The notes under the pieces: model-generated | Told to the model about the DNA's origin: nothing | Database searches by the model: none | What the model saw: only the letters and a program-made list of their open reading frames with translations | Assembly: GCA_001599595.1 (NCBI GenBank) | Contig: BCHH01000010.1 | Coordinates: 125,667-189,666, forward strand | Length of the DNA stretch: 64,000 bases | Reading direction: 5' to 3' | DNA from: Beverwykella pulmonaria | Taxonomy: Eukaryota > Ascomycota > Dothideomycetes > Pleosporales > Melanommataceae | Translations under genes and position numbers: made by a program | Shown: positions 46,201 to 56,422 of the stretch, piece by piece | Numbering within the stretch: position 1 is the first letter of the stretch | Layout: every line of letters begins with the position of its first letter

Positions 46201-47360
46201 CTTAGTCAAACTCTTCCGCATCGACCGCTTTGTTCCCGCCGTTGAGCATTTTGTCACCGAAGTGTTTGGTAAAGGCTTGCTAGACGGTAGTGACAACCTT
46301 GGTGACATCGTCAAACAGGTCACGGCAGTCACACCTGTTGCTCTCAGCTCAAGCCCTGGGTTCGACGCTAGTTACAAGGTCGACAACCTCGTTGAGAGGG
46401 AGCGTGTGACTTGCACAAACATTGCCATGGGCTCCAATGAAGGTGCGGCAACTGCGGACAAAGCCATCAGCAACGCCGCAACCACCGGCAACTGGGTTCT
46501 CGTCAAGAACGTTCATCTCGCTCCACAATGGCTGCAGTCTCTTGAGAAGAGGCTCGAAGCACTTAAGCCTAACCCCGACTTCCGCCTCTTCTTGTCCATG
46601 GAGTCTAGCCCAAAGATCCCAGTCAACCTCCTACGCGCTTCCCGTGTCTTGTCGTATGAGCAGCCGGCTGGTATCCGTGCAAATATGAAGGACTCACTAT
46701 CATCCTTAGCAGAGAAGGCTACCAAGCAGCCGGTTGAGAAGGCTCGAGTATACCTCTTACTCTCTTTCCTGCATGCTGTGGTTCAAGAACGTCTACGATA
46801 CGCACCTAGCCTGGGATGGAAGGGTTTTTGGGAGTTTAATGATAGCGATGTAAGTTCACTAAGTATTCCCTCTTTTAAGATCGGTATTGACGCATGCGTA
46901 GTATGAATGCTGCAGCTTCATCATCGACACCTGGATCGACTCCGTAGCCCTTGGTCGCACAAACATTCGCCCCGAAGCCATCCCCTGGGATATGATTCGT
47001 ACTCTGGTCACGGAAATGTACGGCGGCAAGATCGATGACGAGGCCGACTTCCGTGCGCTAGGCATCCTTGTCGAATCTTTCCTCACCCCGACCGCGTTCG
47101 AAGACAACTTCCAGATCGTGAAGAGCACTGAGCAGAACAGGGGCTTAGAACTACCTTCTACAACTGGTTGGAAAGATTTTATGGGTTGGGTCAATGCGCT
47201 GCCAGAGCGCGAGCCTCCAACGTATCTAGGCCTACCGGCGAATGCAGAGAAGTTGCTGCTTGTTGGACAAGCGAACGAGATGTGTGGCAACCTGAAGAGA
47301 GTTGTGGATATGCTGGATGAGGGGGAGCAACTTATGACTGAGATGGAGGTAGAGGCTTGA
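34235..47360 (+). CDS. Cytoplasmic dynein heavy chain
   Basis: Minus-end-directed microtubule motor of nuclear migration, spindle positioning and organelle transport, the ortholog of Aspergillus nudA, Neurospora ro-1 and yeast DYN1. Exon 1 (34235-46849) holds 4205 uninterrupted codons. One 52-bp intron (46850-46901) precedes exon 2 (46902-47360). The product has 4357 residues, close to other filamentous fungi. An N-terminal tail of about 1400 residues leads to the linker and the AAA ring. P-loops are GPAGTGKT at 1947 (AAA1, with FDEFNR as Walker B), GQSGSGKT at 2242 (AAA2), GPPGSGKT at 2607 (AAA3) and GVSGSGKT at 2949 (AAA4). The stalk coiled coil and microtubule-binding domain span about 3210-3530. 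The protein ends 40 residues after [12 protein letters not shown], lacking the large C-terminal barrel of animal dyneins, as in other fungi. Confidence 0.98.
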
Positions 47361-48701
47361 AGAGGTTGAGAGTATTCTGCTAAGCAGACACAAGTCGGTC
47401 TTTTTTTGTTTCGTTTGCTTTGTCAAAATTTTCAACGCATTTTCATTTACCTTTCATCGCCTTTTAGTGCATCACCATCTTTTTTGAGGCTTTAGGGGGC
47501 GCAAGGGTTAAGTTGCGGGTTTCATTTTTGCGGTCATCCAGTCTGATATCCAAGATTACTCGCGTGGTTCGCAGCTTTACGGTATGCGGGAGTTTTATCT
47601 GGGGGTTGATTTTGCTACTGGCAGATATACCCATCTTTCTCTTTGGTTTGGGTTGGCGCGGGAGAGGTTGAACTTTGGTCAATAGCTTAATTTTCAGAGA
47701 ATGAGATGTGCAAATTGTAATCTGGGTTCGATAATGATGGGATGTGATGTTGTGAGATTGAGGATTGACATGTCGTGCACATATCGTGGTGCATGATATA
47801 ATATGCCTTATAACGCAGCCAACCGTAGATATTACGTTAACGTACTTCATAACCTATAACCCTGCCTCGATGGGATCTCGGTGCGAACCTCATCACGAAA
47901 CAACAAAGACCACGAACGACTCTTCAGCACATATATATATCCTATCTTTGGTAGCTAGATACAAAGAAATTGCAACAGTTTGCTACCAAACCTCATCTTC
48001 ATCGTAAACGCGGCACGAAATTTGATGTCCTCACCTCAGTGCATTGCTGCTTCAGACATCGCATGGCTGCGAGTCGCCTTTACCCTCTAATTCCTATTTC
48101 CCACCTTTACTCGACCACAAATTTGGCGAAGCCCGTGGGGCTTGACGGTCTGCTGATGTATAGTGGTTGATAACGCAATGCGCTGAATGAGATTAGTCCA
48201 ACGATCCAACGTAACCAACAATATAACAATACAACGCAAACAAACAAATAATCAATCAACAGCTTTGCAAACGAAGGGATCGCAGAGACCCCAAAAAATC
48301 AACACTCAAAAACGCACTGTGGTAGCTACTCTTATTAGGTGGTCTGTTTCTGGTTGGAACCATTTAAATCCCAAACATTTCCTAGGTTATTCCTTTACAA
48401 GACTTAATTAGTAAGCACTAGAGCCTGTAGATTAAACTAGTTAAGTAGGATCGTGCTGTACCGCAATGTTAACATCTTGCTGTGCCATAATGTGAAGTTG
48501 TACTGTGCCGCAGTGAGATTCGAATTGCTGACGGCTCGTAGGCAAGGCCCAATTTATTGATCGTGTTCTCATAGGCAAGGTAATTACACAGTGTCTGTAG
48601 ATGCAGCCTTTGTCACTTGCAAAGAAAAAATCTCCAGGCTCGTTTCGCTTTCCCTCCTGGGTCTCCACTTGATCATGCCGTCCTCTCCCTCATGAAATTT
48701 A
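47361..48701. other. Intergenic spacer
   Basis: 3' flank of the dynein gene and the convergent 3' flank of the 269-aa gene. Around 48450-48540 three imperfect copies of a GCTGTRCCRYAATG-like unit follow each other. No gene or RNA recognised. Confidence 0.45.
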
Positions 48702-49511
48702 TTAGTACCCAAGATGTCTAGAATACCGCTCCTCCAAAGCTTTCTGTACAGCCCCGAGGCACTCCCGCTTGCAGAATTGCTCCAGGTCTGGCCAGCCATG
48801 CTCGTGGTAGATGATCTGTAGCATAGCAACCATTCCATCTGTGTCCGGATGAAGCGTGGCATAGACATCGATCACCGCTAACGGGCTAGTTGGGATAAAA
48901 TGCAGTTCCCGGTACTGGTCCTTAAGGAGCTCGAAGAAATCAGCGATTGCCCAAGCAGGGGCATCAGCGCGCCACTCAGCTTCGTCTTCGGGTGCGTAGT
49001 CGTACGGGTCATCCTCCACGCCTTCTCGTGAGGGATGATATCTGATCTCGCTCGGGCACTGGGGCCAGAGCACAATTCCAAGCTTTGTATCAATTAAGAA
49101 GACGGGGTTGTTGCGCCCACCTTCCGTAAGACCAACCACGTGAGGAGGTACTTGGTCGCAAATGTCGGCTCCTTCAGAAGTCATCTTGCAGTCTTTACCG
49201 CTTGACTTCCCTTGAGTAATCGCACGAGCGAGCGACTGCCAATCGGCAAAGGTGCACCAAGGAGCCCCTTGGGCCTGGTCTCCATCGTTGTCGGCTGTGC
49301 GGATATAAGGAAGATGGCGCAATAGCAAGATCACTTCGTTGGTTTTTCCTAGACCTTGCAGGATGTCTGCAGTAATGGTGGGCCACCCTCCCTCCGGGGG
49401 CTCGATCACTTCCGTCTCCGTGAGGTACATTTTAGTGAGGAATTGGTAGTAGTCACGAACTGCAGCAATGCAGGTACCATGAGAGTATCTGATCTCATCA
49501 AGCTCAGGCAT
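48702..49511 (-). CDS. Uncharacterised fungal protein, 269 aa
   Basis: One intronless frame from ATG at 49511 (MPELDEIRYSHGTC) to TAA at 48702-48704. A further 17 codons upstream are open but begin with GTG and are not conserved in style. The soluble, acidic protein has motifs I associate with an unnamed filamentous-fungal family: CIAAVRDYYQFLTKMYL, EPPEGGWPTIT, a GLGKTNEVI(L)LLRHLPYI block, then ADWQSLA. The C-terminal half contains FFELLKDQYRELHFIPTSP and HEHGWPDLEQF. No catalytic motif, signal peptide or membrane segment is visible. GLGKT is not in a P-loop context. Function unknown. It is intact and well composed, so very likely expressed. Confidence 0.85.
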   Translation of the reverse strand: MPELDEIRYSHGTCIAAVRDYYQFLTKMYLTETEVIEPPEGGWPTITADILQGLGKTNEVILLLRHLPYIRTADNDGDQAQGAPWCTFADWQSLARAITQGKSSGKDCKMTSEGADICDQVPPHVVGLTEGGRNNPVFLIDTKLGIVLWPQCPSEIRYHPSREGVEDDPYDYAPEDEAEWRADAPAWAIADFFELLKDQYRELHFIPTSPLAVIDVYATLHPDTDGMVAMLQIIYHEHGWPDLEQFCKRECLGAVQKALEERYSRHLGY

Positions 49512-50462
49512 TTTGGGAGAAAAGAGAAGAGTAAAGAAGTTACGACCGGGCAAAGCGGACACGAAACGGAGAGATGCCGCACGAAGGGCGCGAGAAAATT
49601 TATTGCGGCGAAGAATAGGTGGCGAGAGTTAAGATGAAGTACGATTGGCAATTAGAGAATTGTAAGATGTTGAAGAAGGCAAGCCAGGTATTTATATTAG
49701 ATCCCTGTACTTGGGTGGTAAAGCTTGGTATGGCTCAAAGGACGCTCAGTCTCAATCCTTGGAGCGCATGAGCGGCGCAGGAGTAGCGGCCCGATGTGCT
49801 TGCTATTCCTTCTGGAGCTTGCTCAAATTTTTTCCCACTCTTTAATTAAGCACTAGAATTGGTATGGTAGGCCTCTGAAGAAGCGCGTGTATGTGGGCCC
49901 GTGTTGCTTGATATATAGCCCCTTGTTGCTGAGTCATCACAATTCTGTTAGGGCCAGTAATAGCGAAGCTATTAATTAATATCGCAAGTCCGGCATTACG
50001 TCGTGCTCTACCCTTAATTTTAAAAACGGGATTGTTTAGGCGTAGAATCAGTTTAATCTTTGGAGGTAGACTGCTGCTTCCAAAAGAAGATGTTATAGCC
50101 ATCGTCATGTAAAGCTTCATTCTCATTACGCCTCATATTGTGGACACATTCACACTCCCGCTTCTTCTCACATATCTTTCAACCCTTCGCCGTCTCGAGC
50201 AATTTGAGGCTAGAATTGACCTCACTGAGAAATTCAATATGAATTTATTACACCCCAATCTAATAATGTCATGATATCCGCCAGTCAGCACTAAATCTCT
50301 TATGACTGTGCCGCACTCATACTTTTTGTTGAGAAATGCTTGCGTCTCTCTTCATGTGCTATGAGTCCTCTTTGCTGTCTAGATTATATCAGCTCAGTTA
50401 AGTAGCAGTCATCTGACCTTCTAGATCTCCAGGTCTCCTAACCTGAGATTTTGTTTATAATC

Positions 50463-50582
50463 ACGGGCTATAGCATGTGACATGTATTATATGCTTAGAG
50501 AAGAGCTGACCGTTCAAGGTTGACGGGCTATAGCATGTGACATGTATTATATGCTTAGAGAAGAGCTGACCGTTCAAGGTTG
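50463..50582 (+). repeat. Perfect 60-bp tandem duplication
   Basis: Bases 50463-50522 and 50523-50582 are identical, starting ACGGGCTATAGCATGTGACA. No mismatch in 60 bases means the duplication is recent or an assembly artefact. Confidence 0.98.
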
Positions 50583-50620
50583 GCGAGAATCCGTACTAAC
50601 TTAGCAGTAGATATTGTGTG

Positions 50621-50636
50621 TATGTATGTATGTATG
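50621..50636 (+). repeat. TATG microsatellite
   Basis: Four uninterrupted TATG units flanked by degenerate TG-rich sequence. Confidence 0.9.
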
Positions 50637-50737
50637 TGTATCCTTGATGAGGTACTGCAGTGGAGGAAAGGTGTGTGTGATAAAGATATATCTATCACAC
50701 GGGGGTAGGAGGGCGACTCGCAGCCATGCGATGTCCG

Positions 50738-50837
50738 AGCAGCTGACAAAGAAAACAAGACCCATTCCCTGCACCATACATTCAAGCCTTCAACCCATGC
50801 CAGTGGTATATTCGCGCAAAGTAGCACTTTGCTACGG
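50738..50837 (-). repeat. Dispersed repeat, decayed copy (partner at 55558-55655)
   Basis: On the minus strand this aligns over about 100 bp with the plus strand at 55558-55655. Shared blocks are CTACTTTGC, GGGTTGAAGGCTTG and ATGGTGCAGGGAA. Most differences are transitions, with this copy carrying T or A where the partner has C or G (CATGGG for CACGGG, GAATGT for GGATGC, AATGGG for AACGGG). That direction suits RIP. The parent element is not identified. Confidence 0.7.
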
Positions 50838-51043
50838 TGCAGTACGATCAGCTGAGCGAGCTATATGGTATAGTAGATGAGTCATCACTACAGTGGCATC
50901 CTGCTTACATTTATATCACGTGCCATTGTAATAGCTATATATAGGGGTCCTCTCGCCCAACCTTCTCTGACACATAGAGAGCTCAATTCACCTCATTTAA
51001 ACTCCAAAAAAATCTTTTTCCGATTTGCATGAGTAAGCTACTG

Positions 51044-52852
51044 TTACATATCCGGCGCCATATCACTATCTTCCACATCCACCTTTACCGCTAGCCCCCA
51101 CCTCTCCATACCACCAATCCAGTTCTTCCTCTTACCCACTTTTTCAATCTCTCCTACGTACTGCTGGATTGTATACTTCAACTCCATTGGGTCGTTCTTC
51201 ATCTTCAGCACATAGATCACTAACTTGATTCCCTCAGTCTCCTCCCCATTCTTTAATATGGTCACCCAATGTGAAGCGAGTGCTACTCGAGGTCTATCTT
51301 CATCAATGAAACCCGAGGGGTAAATTCGTCGAAGCATTAGGGCAATTCTTCCAATGTAGCCCGTCCACCAGACTTCTTGATTCGTGAGGAGTTTCTGGAG
51401 TTCAGTTTTGAAGCGCATATCTCGCGGTGGAACTTCGCCTTCATAGCTCTCTTCTAGTAAGAGTGCAAGGAGAGCACGGTTTGCATGAGAGACGCCATGG
51501 GTGGAGGAAAGCAACCCGGTGCTTGTGCTGTAGAGTGCCGAGGAGGATGCAGATTCCTTTGACATGACGGAGTGGACGAAGAGGACGTTTGCTAACGCAA
51601 GACCAAGATCTAGGCTTATCGATGCAGGGAAGTGTTTATCTGGAGGATTTGGAACTGAGTTACGAAGCATCTTGGCAATAACTGGTGCAGACGCTTTGGC
51701 GTATGGGGCCGTTGCGACGGTGAGGGGATCTTGCATGCGCACTGTGGGTTGGAGGGCCCGAAATAGGACTCCCTCTCTCACACCACCCTGACAAAAATGT
51801 GCTTCGTTGATGCCATGAGGAAGGGCTTTGGAGAGGACATTGACCAGGAATGCGACAGCAGGAACTTGCTTCCGCCTACGGTCAGAAACGCGGAAGATTC
51901 TGTGCGCCGTCCTTGCGACTTCATTGAGCTTCTCCGTATCCGTAAAGTCTGACTTGGGGACCGTAAAGCCGTTGATTATGGAAATTGGGTAGTCATGCTC
52001 CTCAGTCTGGTTCTGGTACAAGAGGAGATATCCCCATCCGCGGAACCCGCCGCCGGAAAGATACAGTCGAAACCCACCCTCTTTCTTTGCTCGCTCCACC
52101 ATCTCTTGCGGGACATGTAGCTGTTGATATGCACCTCTAAATTTCGCCTCCATTTCCATTCTCAGCTTCTCCTTCGCCTTCTTTAACTCCTCATGTGTCT
52201 TGCCCTGCGTCAGGTCATCCAATATCTTCGTCAGCGCTGCTGCCCCATATGGAAAACTCAACGCTCCTCGGGCACTCATTTGCACCTCCCCATCATGCGT
52301 CTTTAACCACGTGATTTGAGTGCTCCCACCCCCAAGATCCATGACAATACCTTCCATATTACGAAAACTACTCGCAATGCCGAATGCTCCAATTCTTCCC
52401 TCTTCCTCCTTGGGCAATAGCTCGACAGTCAACCTTGTCTCTTGATAAATGGCCCCTAAAAACTCTTTTGCATTGATCGCTGTCCGCGTGGCTTCGGTCG
52501 CGATGACGCGAATGTGATAGCTGGCGACGCCAAAGTCTGCACAGATAATTTGGAAGCGGAGGAGGCCTGCTATTACATCTTGGATTGTAGAATGAGGAAT
52601 TGGAACGCGTCGGCCGGTTTCAAGGTCAAATTGTGCGTCGTAGAGGCTGATATCAAGGCGGTGTACGTGTAAGGTTGGCAGGATGCGCGTGGTTGGTGGG
52701 GACAAGTCCGTAATGGAGAAGCGGATGCCATTGCTTCCCATGTCAACTACTGCCCTCAGGTACGCAGTTGGATAGCGATTCGGGGAGTGTAAATTGTGTA
52801 TCTGGCCATTGTGATGCTCAAGATGCTGTGGAAAGTCGATTCCACCACCCAT
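51044..52852 (-). CDS. Ppx/GppA phosphatase-fold protein (RTG2-like)
   Basis: Intronless 602-residue protein of the Ppx/GppA exopolyphosphatase superfamily (ASKHA fold). In fungi the eukaryotic relatives are Rtg2-type regulators of mitochondria-to-nucleus retrograde signalling. The fold is shown by the first phosphate loop VVDMGSNGIRFSI (residues 35-47), the catalytic-region IRVIATEATRTAIN, and the second phosphate loop GIVMDLGGGSTQITW. The C-terminal half has long helices, as in the family. There is no signal or membrane segment. Whether it hydrolyses polyphosphate/ppGpp or is purely regulatory cannot be told, although the glycine-rich loops are intact. The start is the first ATG, giving MGGGIDFPQ; the conserved domain begins at about residue 30. 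Confidence 0.87.
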   Translation of the reverse strand: MGGGIDFPQHLEHHNGQIHNLHSPNRYPTAYLRAVVDMGSNGIRFSITDLSPPTTRILPTLHVHRLDISLYDAQFDLETGRRVPIPHSTIQDVIAGLLRFQIICADFGVASYHIRVIATEATRTAINAKEFLGAIYQETRLTVELLPKEEEGRIGAFGIASSFRNMEGIVMDLGGGSTQITWLKTHDGEVQMSARGALSFPYGAAALTKILDDLTQGKTHEELKKAKEKLRMEMEAKFRGAYQQLHVPQEMVERAKKEGGFRLYLSGGGFRGWGYLLLYQNQTEEHDYPISIINGFTVPKSDFTDTEKLNEVARTAHRIFRVSDRRRKQVPAVAFLVNVLSKALPHGINEAHFCQGGVREGVLFRALQPTVRMQDPLTVATAPYAKASAPVIAKMLRNSVPNPPDKHFPASISLDLGLALANVLFVHSVMSKESASSSALYSTSTGLLSSTHGVSHANRALLALLLEESYEGEVPPRDMRFKTELQKLLTNQEVWWTGYIGRIALMLRRIYPSGFIDEDRPRVALASHWVTILKNGEETEGIKLVIYVLKMKNDPMELKYTIQQYVGEIEKVGKRKNWIGGMERWGLAVKVDVEDSDMAPDM

Positions 52853-53635
52853 TGTAAGTTTATTTGGACTTTATGAAACTCAACGTGGTCCCATATATGT
52901 GTGATAGATTGTCACTTCCACTTCGAAGATCAGGAAGGAGGAATGTATTTATTCTTCATTTGATGGGAGGTAAGGCATATTACCCCGCAGCTGCAAACTG
53001 AATTACAGGACTTGCATTACACAACATAGGACCTGCATACAAAGTCTTAACAAGCGATCTAGCTAACTGCATTGCCATTGAGACCTAAGAGGTACTCACT
53101 CATCTCGTTTTGTAGCGATCGCATGAAGAAAGTGTAAAACCTTATTTCTCCTGCTAGTTATATCCCATGGGCCGTTGGTCGATGCTCTCCGGTGTCACCT
53201 GGACCGCCAATCAGTACCATTCAGCACTATCAACGCATCAATCCCACATCTCCGCGTGCTAAGTCCAAGGAATGGTGAAAGGGTGTACATTGCTGGGAGT
53301 TATAATTCCTTTAAATAGCTCTCCTTATATTGCGCAAAATACAAAACAGCCGTTGCGAATGGATATCCAAATACTAGCATAATCCCGACGTCATCCCAAA
53401 CAAAATTCGTACTTTTATTCAACCTATAACCCTACTGTTGCACTTCTACGTCCTCTACGTGAGACTTCTTCCGCAGAACCTTCTCTTTTATAGCGCTAGT
53501 ATTCTTCAGTACCATGATGGAATCAAGTCCAAGAAAGATGGGAATACTCACGTTCCTCTATGTGCCTCATGCCCCTTTCGCTTCTCAATGAAGACATACA
53601 ATCCCTCTCTCAGTCAGTATTGATTACAACTTTTG
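52853..53635. other. Intergenic spacer, nothing recognised
   Basis: Promoter side of the RTG2-like gene and 3' side of the MARVEL-like gene. AT-rich, without a supported feature. Confidence 0.45.
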
Positions 53636-54182
53636 CTACACAGCTGTACTCACTAGGAATGCGCTCATCATCCAAGCCATCGCGCCAATATACAAGAAAG
53701 CCAGAGTAGTCTGCCAGGTATTGCAGCCTGCGGAACCGACTATCATAGGTGTAGCACGACCACGTGGAACAGTGACCCAGATACGGCCCCAGTAGTAGCC
53801 CCAGTAGTTCCAGTACCAGTACGCCGAGCATGTGTGCGTGCCAGTGAGCTGCAAAGCCTGTCAGTACAACCACCCAAGTTGATCCGCTGGAAACACTTAC
53901 ATCGGCAAGAAGTCCAAATGCCACAATTGTGCAGATAAACAGCACAACATCGAGGGGCCAAGCATAGAACGAGTACGTCATTGGAGGAAGGAGAACAATG
54001 GAGCAGACAATTCCTAGGCACACAATAACCTGGGTGTATATGAGCCGTCCGTCAATAGACGCATTGTCTGGGGAGAGATAGATGTAGTAGAAAAATCGGC
54101 CGAGGGTAGCTGCCACGATGACAGTACTGCAGAGCTCGCCGAGACGAAGTATGACGGAGAAGAATCTAGAAGTTTTGCCCAT
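53636..54182 (-). CDS. MARVEL-like four-helix membrane protein
   Basis: Exon 1 is 54182-53901 (94 codons), intron 53900-53849 (52 bp, GTAAGT...TTTGCAG), exon 2 53848-53636. The product has 164 residues. Three hydrophobic helices lie in exon 1 and one at the C-terminus (TTLAFLYIGAMAWMMSAFL). Between helices 3 and 4 is the aromatic WYWNYWGYYWG segment found in many small fungal MARVEL-domain proteins. The overall plan (short basic N-terminus, helix 1 starting with LRLGELCSTVIV, four helices) matches that family of membrane-organising proteins. A GTGAGT just before the stop could be a further donor to a short last exon, so the exact C-terminus is uncertain. Function unknown beyond the fold. Confidence 0.75.
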
Positions 54183-55557
54183 GATCGTGTGTGGAATACT
54201 TTGGTTGAAGCTACAATAATAAGTCTGGAGGACTTGGGTCCTTGGTGGGAAAGTTATCTCTGGCTACTTATATCAAGTAATGACAAGTCTAGAAGTCATC
54301 TGCTACTACCCTGATACAAAACACACCAAACAAAGACAATAAGTGCAGACATCGAAAGACCCTTGTCTCAACTCTCCCCTGATCAATGCAAGATTGTGGC
54401 CTGATATCTACGCTAGTTACGGTCTAGATGGGGTTTTAGAATAAAGTGCAAAGAAATTAGGATCTTGCATTTTCATTCGAAAACTATGTCGGCTGCATTC
54501 GGTGTAATAGGCCTTGGCACCTATCACATGCGCGTTGTATTTAGTCATGATTCGGTCGTGATATCAAGGTTGCGTAATATTTTGCATCCCCGCTCCCAAC
54601 AATTCTAAGTTCAACTATGTTCGAGCAAGCGGCTCTGCTTGATTGGAATGAGGAGACAACGTGAGAACTATATACGAAGACGCAATCTAGGTAGTAGTAG
54701 GCTGCTATACACTAGTGTAGGTAGGAGTAGGTTATGATAGGCAACTATCCTCCATGCAAACTGTATCGCCGATACACAGACTAAGAGGTCAGGTAACTGA
54801 ACTATGCTATAACAAAATACAATGGCAAAGGTAAACAGGAATTAGTTGAGTTCAATGGCAGTCTTAGAACGATGAAGGCGAATGGGAAAAGGAGCACAAT
54901 GTTGGCGATCGTAATGCTTCGGAAACATAATTGATCGCCCAATCATATATTTCTCTCCCTGAATGCATTGCAGTTTGAAAGTAGTAGTAGTACCGGTAGT
55001 ACAGTATCCTGTGGAAAGTTTTAAACCATGCCCCGCCCGCATCTTGAACATCCACCCATGTCCACTGCCCACCCTCCATAAGGTATATCAACGCCGCCAC
55101 GTGCAGAGACAACCAAACTCTAGGAGTCACTAGGCCGCTACTATGCTGCTAAGGTTCTGCGCTAAATTAGAGCTGCTATTGCAGCATTAAGCGCACGTAG
55201 TAGAGGTACTGGGCATATTTTCACTATCTAGAGAGAAGCACAGTAGAACTCGTTTGCGCCATACTCTTTTAGGCGATAAACTCGATTAACTGATGCTAGT
55301 GCCTTGGAAACATTCCCACACCTGTAAAGTTCCTTACTTACGCCGATACACAATGTATCGGCTCTCCTGCTTCAAATGTTATACAATTTAGTTAATAATT
55401 AAGCAAAAATATTGGCGAAAACTAGGCTAGACCAACTCATTACCGAGCTAAATCAGCTGACGCCCAGGCATGACGAGGGCCTTACAGTTGCTAATTTAGC
55501 TTCTAATTTGCTAGGATGTTTTCTTTTGCCTATCTCTTTAGGTAGCTTAGTAATGCG

Positions 55558-55655
55558 CCGTAGCGAAGAGCTACTTTGCCCAAATCCATCGCTGGCACGG
55601 GTTGAAGGCTTGGATGCATGGTGCAGGGAACGGGTCTTGGTTTCTGTCAGCTCCT
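55558..55655 (+). repeat. Dispersed repeat, less decayed copy
   Basis: Partner of 50738-50837 in opposite orientation. It overlaps an open stretch reading SLARVEGLDAWCRERVL, which may be a fragment of the element's coding sequence. It ends about 60 bp before the second dispersed repeat. Confidence 0.7.
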
Positions 55656-55712
55656 TGCTTCGTCATCCTTTAACGCGATATATATGTGGGCATAAATTGG
55701 ATTGACTCTACA

Positions 55713-55899
55713 GAGGAGCTACGGAAGAAATATCTATAGTCTTTCCAAGCACGCTAGGAGCCTGCCAAGATAGTGAAAGCAAATTTAAAAGTGAGTCACA
55801 TGAGCAAACATAAAAGTGAATCACATGAGCAAACATAGAAGTGAATCACATGAACAAATATAAAGGTGACTCATCATGTAACTCACGGGCCGACAAGCA
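55713..55899 (+). repeat. Dispersed repeat with internal 25-bp minisatellite (direct partner at 59805-59938)
   Basis: It begins GAGGAGCTAC and shares TATCTATAGTCTT, CCAAGCACGCTAGGAGCCTG and CCAAGATAGTGAA with 59805-59938 in the same orientation. Four 25-bp units follow at 55781-55805, 55806-55830, 55831-55855 and 55856-55878. Each carries a TGAGTCA, TGAATCA or TGACTCA core, which resembles AP-1/Gcn4 (bZIP) sites. The partner has two units. Origin unknown; no coding sequence. Confidence 0.85.
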
Positions 55900-56340
55900 G
55901 CTATAATGCTTGTAGAGCGACGATACAGTACTTAAACGCCCAGGCAGCTCGTCAGCAGGCATGGGCGCAGTAGGCAGGCTAATAAGATGCGAAGACGCGG
56001 TACGGTACATGATTGACCGGAAGCAGCCTTAGCAGCTGGCATGGAGATACTGAGATGCCTGTGGATATTTGGCTAGCTCCACGGTAGGGGGCAAGCGCTT
56101 TGGTGAGCTAGCTGGCTTAGTGGCGGGCCAGCAGGATCACAAACACCAATATGCAGTACCTGTATTGCAAATATTCACTAAACCGCGTTACAGCGTCAAA
56201 TAGAAAGCAATAAAATGAGTGCATATTGAAGATTAGGTACTAATACTTTGTGTGCCTGCTTCTTGCCTTTCGTCATGCTCCTAGCCTGCAGGGCATACTG
56301 CAAGTAAGGCGTGGAGGAAAGAGTATCAAGAGGTGTATTC

Positions 56341-56422
56341 TGTGTGAAGTATGTGAGGTTGATATATATCTGACGGACTAATTAGTCAGTCATATATATA
56401 TCAGCTGTACATATCTCACACA
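56341..56422. repeat. 82-bp imperfect palindrome
   Basis: Arms of 41 bp meet without a spacer at ACTAATTAGT (centre between 56381 and 56382). The outer ends TGTGTGA and TCACACA pair exactly. A few mismatches lie near positions 8, 9 and 15-17 of the arm. It is followed by CA-rich sequence. It could fold as a cruciform or an RNA hairpin, or be a small inverted-repeat element. Confidence 0.85.

Larger units (their letters stand above)
49512..51043. other. AT-rich spacer with repeats
   Basis: Holds the promoter of the 269-aa gene, a perfect 60-bp tandem duplication, a TATG microsatellite, the decayed repeat copy at 50738-50837, and a CACGTG box (50917-50922) followed by a TATATATA box (50936-50943). 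No gene recognised. Confidence 0.6.

Noticed and set aside
47227..47360. Dynein heavy chain appearing truncated by about 300 residues relative to animal dyneins
   Set aside because: Fungal cytoplasmic dyneins lack the C-terminal barrel, and the 4357-residue length matches other filamentous fungi, so the stop is natural.
48500..48560. Possible tRNA because of a GATTCGAATTGC-like stretch
   Set aside because: No acceptor stem or anticodon arm can be drawn around it.
49154..49511. P-loop ATPase reading of GLGKT in the 269-aa protein
   Set aside because: The motif lacks the preceding GxxxxGK spacing and a Walker B partner.
55781..55878. CRISPR-like array of 25-bp repeats
   Set aside because: Units are directly adjacent without spacers, the genome is fungal, and the structure is a minisatellite.
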